This document shows, in pieces, positions 1 to 4,916 of a DNA stretch of 6,333 bases. Source of the stretch: Pseudomonadota bacterium (lineage in GTDB: Bacteria > Bdellovibrionota > Bacteriovoracia > Bacteriovoracales > Bacteriovoracaceae); assembly GCA_023432655.1 (NCBI GenBank), contig JAEYUK010000205.1, positions 1 to 6,333 on the forward strand. The letters run 5' to 3'. The notes beneath the pieces were generated by a model, which saw only the letters and a program-made list of their open reading frames with translations, was not told the DNA's origin and searched no databases. Numbering within the stretch: position 1 is the stretch's first letter; every line of letters begins with the position of its first letter. The position numbers and the translations under genes are program-made.

Positions 1-246
1 GCTAAAAATAATTTAACTGCCTTCCACGATGTTTCTGGTAAAGGCTATGAGTTTATCGCAGAACGGATCCGCCATGTGGATAGTTTCAATCCTCAGGTCG
101 CCTCTCGAACAGCGGGCGCTTTTTCCATGATAAAGAAGCTCGATCCAGTGAGACAGGAGAAAATGCGTAAATCACTTGATTCAATTATGTCTGGAAATCC
201 ATCCAGAGACACATTTGAGGTTGTTTCTAAGTATTTGGCGCCGTAA
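1..246 (+). CDS. pepN: Aminopeptidase N, C-terminal end (partial)
   Basis: This is the last 81 codons of an open frame entering from the left edge and ending at TAA (244-246). The peptide matches the C-terminal helical (DUF3458/ARM-like) domain of M1-family aminopeptidase N. It carries a FHDVSGKGYEF block at residues 8-18, NPQVASR at 30-36 and RQEKMR at 51-56, and I recall the same blocks in the same order near the end of E. coli PepN. PepN is a cytoplasmic zinc metallopeptidase that removes N-terminal residues in the late steps of protein turnover. The GAMEN and HExxH catalytic motifs lie outside the window, so activity cannot be judged here. The end looks natural. No hairpin follows directly; the first terminator-like structure is about 180 bp downstream, beyond a convergent small gene. 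Confidence 0.9.
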   Translation, partial: AKNNLTAFHDVSGKGYEFIAERIRHVDSFNPQVASRTAGAFSMIKKLDPVRQEKMRKSLDSIMSGNPSRDTFEVVSKYLAP

Positions 247-251
247 GGGCC

Positions 252-368
252 CTACTTTTTAGATTTTACTCTTACGAGCTGGGGAGCGGGTCTGGTATTT
301 CTGGTTTTTAGGGCCAATACCCCGGCCATAAGGGCAAATAAAGCGGCTGAAAAGATGATAAGTTCCAT
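252..368 (-). CDS. Putative single-pass membrane microprotein, 38 aa
   Basis: A 38-codon frame on the minus strand begins with ATG (368-366). A full AGGAGG Shine-Dalgarno (374-379) sits five bases before it. The predicted peptide has a short N-terminus with one acidic residue (MEL), a hydrophobic segment at about residues 4-20 (IIFSAALFALMAGVLAL), and a basic tail with K21, R23, R26, R33, K35, K37 and K38. That pattern predicts a single membrane helix with the tail in the cytoplasm (positive-inside rule). It ends in TAG at 254-252, five bases from the pepN stop, so the two genes converge with no terminator between them. A candidate promoter (TTGACG, 17 bp, TCTAAG) lies just upstream. I do not recognise a family and propose no function. 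The near-ideal ribosome site together with a membrane-protein composition is the argument that it is real. Confidence 0.6.
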   Translation of the reverse strand: MELIIFSAALFALMAGVLALKTRNTRPAPQLVRVKSKK

Positions 369-385
369 AAAGGCCTCCTGATTGG

Positions 386-414
386 CTTAGATCCTTTATC
401 GACATTTCCGTCAA
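386..414 (-). promoter_or_regulatory. Candidate sigma70-type promoter for the 38-aa gene
   Basis: On the minus strand TTGACG (414-409, 5/6 match to the -35 consensus) is followed after exactly 17 bp by TCTAAG (391-386, 4/6 match to -10). Transcription would start at about 379, giving a leader barely long enough to hold the AGGAGG site. Assigned by consensus only. Confidence 0.4.
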
Positions 415-422
415 ATATCATT

Positions 423-458
423 ATCCCCTTATTTTGAAAAAAATGGGGGGATTTTTTT
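423..458 (+). terminator. Probable rightward intrinsic terminator (pepN end)
   Basis: An ATCCCC arm (423-428) can pair with GGGGAT (447-452). The inner TTT/AAA bases can extend the stem with mismatches, and a run of T (452-458) follows immediately. The polarity suits rightward transcription from pepN. A competing fold pairs GAAAAAAAT (436-444) with ATTTTTTTC (451-459) around a G6 loop. If this is the pepN terminator, the pepN transcript runs antisense through the whole 38-aa gene. Confidence 0.4.
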
Positions 459-481
459 CCCTTATAAAGCCTTGAAAGTAA

Positions 482-490
482 TGCTATTAT
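482..490 (+). promoter_or_regulatory. Extended -10 promoter for the 472-aa gene
   Basis: TGCTATTAT combines the TGn extension (482-484) with a 5/6 -10 hexamer TATTAT (485-490). The base block 17 bp upstream (TTATAA, 462-467) is a poor -35, as expected for an extended -10 promoter. The start would be near 497, leaving a leader of about 41 bases before the ATG at 538. The same TGCTAnnAT pattern precedes the minus-strand operon that begins at 5639. Confidence 0.5.
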
Positions 491-537
491 GACTGGGAGA
501 TCAACAAATTCAGATTGTTAAGTTTGGACCAGTCACT

Positions 538-1956
538 ATGGATACAATTCTTTCACTCAGGCAAAAGGCCCTGAAAATTAATTTGGCCAAGAAATTTTAT
601 GGCACTTTTGCTGAAATCGGAGCTGGCCAGGAAGTGGCCCGTCACTTTTTCCAGGCGGGAGGCTCGAGTGGCTCGATTGCTAAAACTATCTCCGCCTACG
701 ATATGACCTTTTCCGACTCTATTTATGGAAAAGAGCCGTCAGGCCGTTACGTTTCTCAGTCTCGTCTTTTAAGGATGCTTGAGAAAGAATTTAATCTTCT
801 GGAAGAGCGCTTAGGTGACACTCGTGGAAAGGATCACGCTTTCTTTGTTTTCGCCGACACTGTTGCCACTTTAAATTTTAAAAAAACCAATGAAGGACAT
901 GGCTGGCTTGGGATGCGCTTTCAAGCGACTCCAGGCAGTCCTGTCAGTGATGTGGTTATTCACGTGCGGATGCTTGATCCACAAAACCTTCTGCAACAAG
1001 ATGCTCTAGGTATTATGGGTTTGAACCTTGTCTATGCTTCGTTGTTTTTAATGCATGACCCGGAAGCTTTTATCCGTTCTCTTATGGATCACCTGGATTC
1101 TTCACGAATCGAAGTCAATTTCATCCGTTTTGGTGGAGATGCTTTTAAAGACATTGATAACCGTCTGATGAACCTTCAACTGTTAAAAGAAGGTTACACG
1201 CAGGCGATCATGTTTGATGAAAAGGGAGAAGTGGTTCTCGCCAATGACCATCTTTATAAAAAAGATGTTCTGGTGGTTCGTGGATCTTTCCGTCCGCCTA
1301 CACTTGTTAGTTTTGATATGATCAAAACGGGTCTTAACAATTTCGCTAAAGACATCGGTAAGAAACCGGAAGATATTGCGACGATTTCAGAGATCACTAT
1401 CTCAACTCTTAAGGCCGAAGCCGGTGCAGTCACTAAAGAAGACTTCCTAGCTCGCGTGGATCTTCTTTGTACCATGGGCCAGAAAGTTCTTATCACTAAT
1501 TATCCTCAGTACTATAAGCTTGCGAGCTACTTTGCAAAACTTAATGTGCCTCATTTGGGTCTGGTGTTAGGGATTTATAACTTCCAACAGATCTTTACTG
1601 AAGAATACGCCAACGTGGACGGAGGGATTCTCTCCGCTTTAGGCCAGCTCTTCCGCGATTATGTGAAGGTCTATATTTACCCATATAAATCGGAAGACGG
1701 TCAGATTGAAACGATGGCGAATTTGAAAGTTCCCAAAGAGTTTGATCACTTGCTTGCTCATTTAAAGAGCATGAAACAGATTGATGATGTCGCCGAGTTT
1801 GATAAGGAAATTCTTCACATCTATTCATCCAAAGTCTTACAGATGATTGTGAATAATGAGCCGGGATGGGAAAAGATGGTTCCGCCTTCAGTGGCCCAGG
1901 CGATCAATGATAAGTGTCTCTTTGGGCATCCTTGTTTCTTGAGAAGAGAAGAGTAA
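538..1956 (+). CDS. Conserved protein of unknown function, 472 aa
   Basis: A complete soluble-looking protein with no signal peptide or clear membrane helix. The N-terminal block FYGTFAEIGAGQEVARHFF (residues 20-38), then the Gly/Ser-rich turn GGSSGSIAKT (41-50) and SAYDMTFSDSIYG (52-64), look like the signature of a widespread family. As I recall, its members are often labelled nicotinate-nucleotide adenylyltransferase or TonB-dependent receptor. The sequence supports neither label: no H-x-G-H nucleotidyltransferase motif, no export signal and no beta-barrel pattern. Other visible features are ADTVATLNF (106-114), a helical C-terminal part (from about residue 400), and a paired-Cys end, CLFGHPC (460-466). 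The SD is weak (GGA at 526-528), but no in-frame start with a better site was seen and the signature block begins near residue 20, so ATG 538 is kept. It ends one base before the convergent alkyltransferase gene. Family membership is likely; function unknown. Confidence 0.85.
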   Translation: MDTILSLRQKALKINLAKKFYGTFAEIGAGQEVARHFFQAGGSSGSIAKTISAYDMTFSDSIYGKEPSGRYVSQSRLLRMLEKEFNLLEERLGDTRGKDHAFFVFADTVATLNFKKTNEGHGWLGMRFQATPGSPVSDVVIHVRMLDPQNLLQQDALGIMGLNLVYASLFLMHDPEAFIRSLMDHLDSSRIEVNFIRFGGDAFKDIDNRLMNLQLLKEGYTQAIMFDEKGEVVLANDHLYKKDVLVVRGSFRPPTLVSFDMIKTGLNNFAKDIGKKPEDIATISEITISTLKAEAGAVTKEDFLARVDLLCTMGQKVLITNYPQYYKLASYFAKLNVPHLGLVLGIYNFQQIFTEEYANVDGGILSALGQLFRDYVKVYIYPYKSEDGQIETMANLKVPKEFDHLLAHLKSMKQIDDVAEFDKEILHIYSSKVLQMIVNNEPGWEKMVPPSVAQAINDKCLFGHPCFLRREE

Positions 1957-1957
1957 T

Positions 1958-2461
1958 TCAAAGGCGTTTTTCAAGGTCTAGGAGCTTTTGTTTCATCTGC
2001 GGCCCATGAGCAAAACCTCCAAGGCCATTTGAACCCAGCACTCGGTGACAGGGATAAATGAGAAGAAAGGGATTCCTTCCGCAGGCAGAACCAATGGCCT
2101 GATAGGCACGGGAGTTAAGCTTTATTGCCAGGTCTTTATAAGTGGCAGCTTTGCCGTAAGGAATTTCTTTCATCGCTTTAAGGACTTTCATTTGAAAAGG
2201 GCCGAGGTTGGAATAATCCAAGGGAACACAAATTTTTTTTGATTTGCCGGTTAAATATCTCTCCAATTCATGGAAGCATTCTTCAAAAAATGGATCAAGC
2301 ACTTCATCTGACTCTTCTTCAACCACATCAATCATGGAGAGGGTTTTCCCATCTCGGGAAGTTAATTTTAGTGTTCCAACGATAGGAAGAGGGGGGAGAA
2401 TGGCGCTCTTTAATTGTTCTTTCATGCCGCTCAGTTTATCATGCCCAGAAATGAAAGTCAT
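1958..2461 (-). CDS. ogt: Methylated-DNA--protein-cysteine S-methyltransferase
   Basis: Suicide repair protein that transfers the alkyl group from O6-alkylguanine (and O4-alkylthymine) in DNA to its own cysteine. It has a reduced N-terminal domain (about residues 1-80), then the C-terminal DNA-binding and active-site domain: GPFQMKVLKAMKEIPYGK (87-104), Tyr108 in ATYKDLA, hinge Asn130 in GRNP, the acceptor Cys138 in PCHRV (137-141), GLGGF (146-150), and a late Glu164 that matches the catalytic Glu of human MGMT. By hand alignment the usual arginine finger (human Arg128) is Gln121 here. At 167 aa it is a normal ogt-type length. Start ATG 2461 has AAAGGGA (2474-2468) six bases upstream. ATG 2425 (residue 13) is a possible later start but has a poorer site. 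It overlaps the start of lplA by 11 bp and converges on the 472-aa gene with a 1-bp gap. No Ada regulatory domain, so probably constitutive. Confidence 0.93.
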   Translation of the reverse strand: MTFISGHDKLSGMKEQLKSAILPPLPIVGTLKLTSRDGKTLSMIDVVEEESDEVLDPFFEECFHELERYLTGKSKKICVPLDYSNLGPFQMKVLKAMKEIPYGKAATYKDLAIKLNSRAYQAIGSACGRNPFLLIYPCHRVLGSNGLGGFAHGPQMKQKLLDLEKRL

Positions 2462-3332
2462 AACCAGTCCCTTTAATAATCCCTTTATTAACCTCGCCCT
2501 CGAGGATCATTTCTTACGGGGTGGGGCGGATCTGCCTGTATTATTTTTCTATGTTAATAGGCCTTCGGTGGTCTTGGGCCGCTTTCAAAACCCGTGGCTG
2601 GAAACCAATTTAAGTTATCTGGTTCAGAATGATATTTGGCTCGCGCGCCGGCAAAGCGGCGGGGGCTGTGTTTTTCATGACGATGGGAATTTAAACTTTA
2701 GTTTCATCGTTCCGACGGGCATGATTGACCGAAAAAAACACGCGGAACTTTTAAGGGAAGCCTTCTTAAAGGCCGGTATTTCGCTTCAGATTTCTCCTCG
2801 GAATGATTTGTGGCTTGAGTCTGCCAGTGGCGAATGGAAGAAGGTCTCTGGTTCGGCCTACAAGCAAACCAAAACGGCTTCCTTTCATCATGGCACCTTT
2901 CTCGTCAGCAGTGATCTGGAGCGATTGGAAGAGAGTTTAAAGCACACTCTGATTCCAAATGAGACGAAGTCTATTGCTTCAGTGAGATCCAAGGTGATTA
3001 CCTTAAATGAGCGCCATCCTGGTGTGACCATTTCTGATGTCATAGAGCTTGTGGCCCACTATTTTCATACTATTCCTTTTGAACTCGATGGAACGCTCCT
3101 TTCCATGCCGGAAGTGCAGGAGAGTTTTAACCAACTAACCTCGTGGGAATGGCTCTGGGGAGAGACCCCTTTATTTGAGACTCAAGGGGTAAAGGTTCGC
3201 AAAGGCATCATTGAAGAAACCAGTGAGCGCTTCACTGCCGAGACGGTGAAGCATCTTTTTTCAGAGGAAGATCTTAAGCGCTTGTTCCCTGATTTTAGTG
3301 AGCAGCGCAGGTTGAGCAGCCAGATTTTGTAG
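2451..3332 (+). CDS. lplA: Lipoate--protein ligase A
   Basis: Activates free lipoate with ATP to lipoyl-AMP and transfers it to a lysine of E2 subunits (pyruvate and 2-oxoglutarate dehydrogenases) or of GcvH; a cytoplasmic salvage enzyme. Motifs in order: FINLALEDHFLR (12-23), the lipoate-binding loop RRQSGGGCVFHD (66-77), RND (117-119), KVSGSAYK (131-138) with the predicted catalytic Lys131 (E. coli Lys133), FHHGTFL (145-151), SVRSKVITL (177-185) and SWEWLWG (231-237). At 293 aa it is about 45 shorter than the 338-aa E. coli enzyme, because the C-terminal accessory domain is trimmed; it is not broken. I chose ATG 2451 because it places the first motif as in E. coli, though it has no clear SD. 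ATG 2400 has a strong purine tract (GAGGGGGGAGA) before it and would add 17 residues. Its 5' end overlaps ogt head to head and its 3' end overlaps the 91-aa gene by 38 bp. Confidence 0.93.
   Translation: MKVITSPFNNPFINLALEDHFLRGGADLPVLFFYVNRPSVVLGRFQNPWLETNLSYLVQNDIWLARRQSGGGCVFHDDGNLNFSFIVPTGMIDRKKHAELLREAFLKAGISLQISPRNDLWLESASGEWKKVSGSAYKQTKTASFHHGTFLVSSDLERLEESLKHTLIPNETKSIASVRSKVITLNERHPGVTISDVIELVAHYFHTIPFELDGTLLSMPEVQESFNQLTSWEWLWGETPLFETQGVKVRKGIIEETSERFTAETVKHLFSEEDLKRLFPDFSEQRRLSSQIL
2468..2491. repeat. Tandem 12-bp direct repeat at the ogt/lplA overlap
   Basis: TCCCTTTAATAA (2468-2479) is followed directly by TCCCTTTATTAA (2480-2491), identical at 11 of 12 positions. In lplA it encodes a PFNN-PFIN duplication at residues 7-14. 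On the minus strand each copy presents AAAGGGA, and the nearer copy serves as the ogt ribosome site. It may be an operator or just a small coding duplication. Confidence 0.6.
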
Positions 3333-3570
3333 CTGTCTGATCCTCGAAAGTCCAATCACTGTAATGATCATTCAAATAGAGGCAGGCCTCCGTTAAAGAG
3401 TCAAAACGCTCCTGAAAAACTTCTTTATTTTCATCTTCTAAAACCGTTACGTAATACTCCAGGCGATCTTCCAAAAGACTTTCTGGATTTGCTCCAAAAG
3501 AGACTAAGGCGATAAAATTACCTTTTTGGTAACGGGTATATGTCCAATTTTCATTATTTACGCACAGCAT
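3295..3570 (-). CDS. Small hypothetical protein with C-terminal CxxC, 91 aa
   Basis: A compact acidic protein of unknown function. The body (residues 15-75) reads as a small alpha/beta fold: QKGNFIALVSF, EYYVTVLEDENKEVFQERF, then a helix SLTEACLYLNDHY. It ends in GCSTCAAH with paired cysteines C85 and C88, which could bind metal or form a disulfide; C3 and C63 are also present. The start is well fixed: ATG 3570 is the only Met codon in the frame, and an in-frame TGA lies 12 bases upstream. The SD is weak (GAGAG). The last 38 bp lie inside the 3' end of lplA on the other strand, so the CxxC tail is encoded antisense to the lplA C-terminus. It diverges from rpmG, which may share a control region. 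I am fairly sure it is a gene because its composition is protein-like and it fills an otherwise empty 240-bp space. I give no function. Confidence 0.65.
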   Translation of the reverse strand: MLCVNNENWTYTRYQKGNFIALVSFGANPESLLEDRLEYYVTVLEDENKEVFQERFDSLTEACLYLNDHYSDWTFEDQTATKSGCSTCAAH

Positions 3571-3584
3571 CCGACACTCTCAAT

Positions 3585-3598
3585 CAAGTAAACACTTG
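3585..3598. repeat. Small inverted repeat upstream of rpmG
   Basis: CAAGT-AAAC-ACTTG is a perfect 5-bp dyad with a 4-bp centre. It abuts the predicted -35 of rpmG (3596-3601) and lies 15 bp before the start of the divergent 91-aa gene, so it could be an operator for either. The arms are short enough to occur by chance. Confidence 0.25.
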
Positions 3599-3624
3599 TA
3601 TTCCTAGAGCAACTAGTCTATAGT
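3596..3624 (+). promoter_or_regulatory. Promoter of rpmG
   Basis: The -35 element TTGTAT (3596-3601, with TTG kept) and the -10 element TATAGT (3619-3624, 5/6) are separated by exactly 17 bp. Transcription would start near 3631, giving a leader of about 36 bases that contains a GTAA/TTAC dyad and the SD GAGAGGA (3656-3662). Confidence 0.55.
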
Positions 3625-3638
3625 TTGTGGACTTTTAT

Positions 3639-3650
3639 GTAAATGATTAC
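3639..3650. promoter_or_regulatory. Candidate metalloregulator (Zur/Fur-like) operator
   Basis: GTAAATGATTAC has outer arms GTAA and TTAC and resembles the core of known Zur boxes (the Bacillus form has GTAAT-N-ATTAC). It does not match exactly, having one extra central base and one mismatch. It lies between the predicted rpmG start point and the SD, where a bound repressor would block transcription. Zur control of zinc-free L33 paralogs is established in several bacteria; its use here is speculation. Confidence 0.25.
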
Positions 3651-3666
3651 CACTTGAGAGGATTAT

Positions 3667-3843
3667 ATGGCGAAGGGACCACGAGTTATTGTGACTTTAG
3701 AATGTACAGAAGCAAGAAAAGAAGGAGCATCTCCTTCTCGTTATACAACTACAAAAAATAAAAAGACGACTCCAGAGCGTCTTGAAATGAAGAAGTATAA
3801 CCCAAATCTTCGTCGTCACACTGTTCACAAAGAAATTAAGTAA
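3667..3843 (+). CDS. rpmG: 50S ribosomal protein L33, zinc-independent type
   Basis: A 58-aa basic protein of the large ribosomal subunit, located near the E site. The family signature is clear: [10 protein letters not shown] (7-16), [21 protein letters not shown] (26-46) and [11 protein letters not shown] (48-58). The zinc-binding form carries two CxxC pairs. Here only Cys13 of the first pair remains (CTEA in place of CTEC), and the second pair is lost (YNPNLRR), so this is the C-minus form and should not need zinc. A six-residue insert-like stretch (KEGASP, 18-23) sits in the first loop. ATG 3667 has GAGAGGA (3656-3662) at good spacing, with its own promoter upstream and a strong terminator downstream, so it appears monocistronic and is not paired with rpmB, its common partner. 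Whether the genome also has a zinc-binding L33 copy cannot be seen here. Confidence 0.95.
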   Translation: MAKGPRVIVTLECTEARKEGASPSRYTTTKNKKTTPERLEMKKYNPNLRRHTVHKEIK

Positions 3844-3864
3844 TTTTTCAAAGAAAGATTTCAT

Positions 3865-3896
3865 AAAAAAAGGGACTCTTTTGAGTCCCTTTTTTT
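3865..3896. terminator. Bidirectional intrinsic terminator, rpmG / DUF4340 operon
   Basis: A perfect 14-bp inverted repeat: A7 plus GGGACTC (3865-3878), a TTTT loop (3879-3882), then GAGTCCC plus T7 (3883-3896). Read from either strand it gives a GC stem followed by a T run. It starts 21 bases after the rpmG stop and lies 6 bases beyond the stop of the convergent DUF4340 gene, so it should end both transcripts. Confidence 0.93.
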
Positions 3897-3902
3897 ATTT
3901 CT

Positions 3903-4898
3903 TTATTTCAGTTCCTGATTTTTAGTTTGAAGGACTTTTAACTGGTGCCCTTCGATGAGAACGAAGGACTTACGGTCATCATTAGAAAGAGCAAATGAAC
4001 CGGATTTCACTCCTGAGAGCCCTGGTATTTGGCCCTTAATTTCCGAGATAACAATATTCCTCACTCCTTGAGTAGAGACTATTTTTAAGCGGTAGCTTGC
4101 ATTGTTCATGGTATTTTCCATGAAGCTTTGCTGCTCTTGAGTGAGTTGATCCAGGATCGAGTAACTTTTTACATCTTCCAGACGTTCCATGAACTTATTA
4201 ACTTTTGCTTCAGAAAGATCAGTGCCGGCGTTATCCATCCAGCCGTCATCTTTCTTAGTCATTTTTAAAGTCGTCCCATTTTTAATTTGAATTTCAATGG
4301 AGTTCAGAGAGTTACTATTAAGAGCAAAAACTTTGGATTCAACTAACTGAGTGAGGTCATAACTTTCCAGCGCCATTTCGATCGGATCAATTTGATAAAT
4401 CTGATCTTGTCTGGAAAGAGAAAGATAAGCTGAATTATCAATTGGATTAATTAGCCCTACTTTAATTTCAATGTTTTTATTTTCATTATTCGTGAAAAAG
4501 AGTGTGAGATTTGGATTATCGAGAGAGAAACTTGAAATGTTGATAGGTTCTAATCGATAAAAGTTTCTCACTCGTATGACATTTAAAGCATCAATAATTT
4601 TAACGACAATATCATTTTTGAGCTTTAAAACCTGAGGTTCAACCATTTGCCAGGGACCGGTGAGATTAGCTTCCGGGTGGGTGTTCTCAAAATGAAAAGT
4701 TCCATGCTTATTAGTGAGTTTGAAATTTTTTAAGCGTTGAAGTTCATCCACCGGAATCGGGTTAGCATAAATTTGAGCAATGTCTACTTCAGGAGTCTGA
4801 GACTCAAAGACCTCTGCAAATAGGCCCAGAAAAAGAAGTATAAAAAAGAAAAAAAACACCAGGAAGGTGGATAAGGAATGTCTTTTAATGGCCTTCAT
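3903..4898 (-). CDS. Membrane-anchored DUF4340 domain protein
   Basis: 331 aa. A basic N-terminus (KAIKRH) and a strongly hydrophobic segment (about 11-28, with five consecutive Phe) form a signal anchor without an evident cleavage site, leaving about 300 residues outside the inner membrane. The rest fits DUF4340: FKLTNKHGTFHFE (59-71), GPWQMVEP (81-88), a central SAYLSLSRQDQIYQIDP (156-172) followed by LTQLVESKVF (182-191), and a repeat of the theme at LKMTKKDDGWMDNAG (211-225). In known genomes this domain often accompanies ABC transporters of the GldF/GldG (gliding or auxiliary transport) type and probably has a periplasmic assembly or interaction role. No ABC gene is present here. It follows the PilZ-like gene after 18 bp and ends next to the bidirectional terminator, so it is the last gene of its operon. 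It has no SD; instead TATAAT ends six bases before the ATG. Family call fairly sure, function unknown. Confidence 0.8.
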   Translation of the reverse strand: MKAIKRHSLSTFLVFFFFFILLFLGLFAEVFESQTPEVDIAQIYANPIPVDELQRLKNFKLTNKHGTFHFENTHPEANLTGPWQMVEPQVLKLKNDIVVKIIDALNVIRVRNFYRLEPINISSFSLDNPNLTLFFTNNENKNIEIKVGLINPIDNSAYLSLSRQDQIYQIDPIEMALESYDLTQLVESKVFALNSNSLNSIEIQIKNGTTLKMTKKDDGWMDNAGTDLSEAKVNKFMERLEDVKSYSILDQLTQEQQSFMENTMNNASYRLKIVSTQGVRNIVISEIKGQIPGLSGVKSGSFALSNDDRKSFVLIEGHQLKVLQTKNQELK

Positions 4899-4904
4899 GG
4901 AGAC

Positions 4905-4910
4905 ATTATA
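4905..4910 (-). promoter_or_regulatory. Consensus -10 positioned for a leaderless transcript
   Basis: On the minus strand TATAAT is followed by GTCTCC and then ATG, so the usual start point about seven bases downstream would be the A of the DUF4340 start codon. No good -35 is present 16-18 bp upstream and the TGn extension is missing, so the element may be fortuitous. Confidence 0.3.
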
Positions 4911-4916
4911 CCGGGA

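Noticed and set aside
472..477. TTGAAA as the -35 for the 472-aa gene
   Set aside because: It is only 7 bp from the TATTAT -10, too close for sigma70-type recognition.
1254..1496. 80-codon open frame on the minus strand
   Set aside because: It lies wholly inside the 472-aa gene in antisense, and its product is rich in Arg, Ser and Thr with no family likeness; a shadow frame.
1595..1828. 77-codon open frame on the minus strand
   Set aside because: It is antisense inside the 472-aa gene with a random-looking product and no SD support.
538..1956. Nucleotidyltransferase or TonB-receptor identity for the 472-aa protein
   Set aside because: There is no H-x-G-H motif, no signal peptide and no beta-barrel pattern, so I kept it as unknown.
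2045..2242. 65-codon open frame on the plus strand
   Set aside because: It is antisense to ogt across the active-site region; the ogt motifs clearly define the coding strand.
2244..2450. Longer N-terminus for lplA beginning at 2244
   Set aside because: The extra 69 residues are Ser/Thr-rich antisense of ogt, and the ligase family begins at the residues encoded from 2451. Only ATG 2400 remains as a minor alternative.
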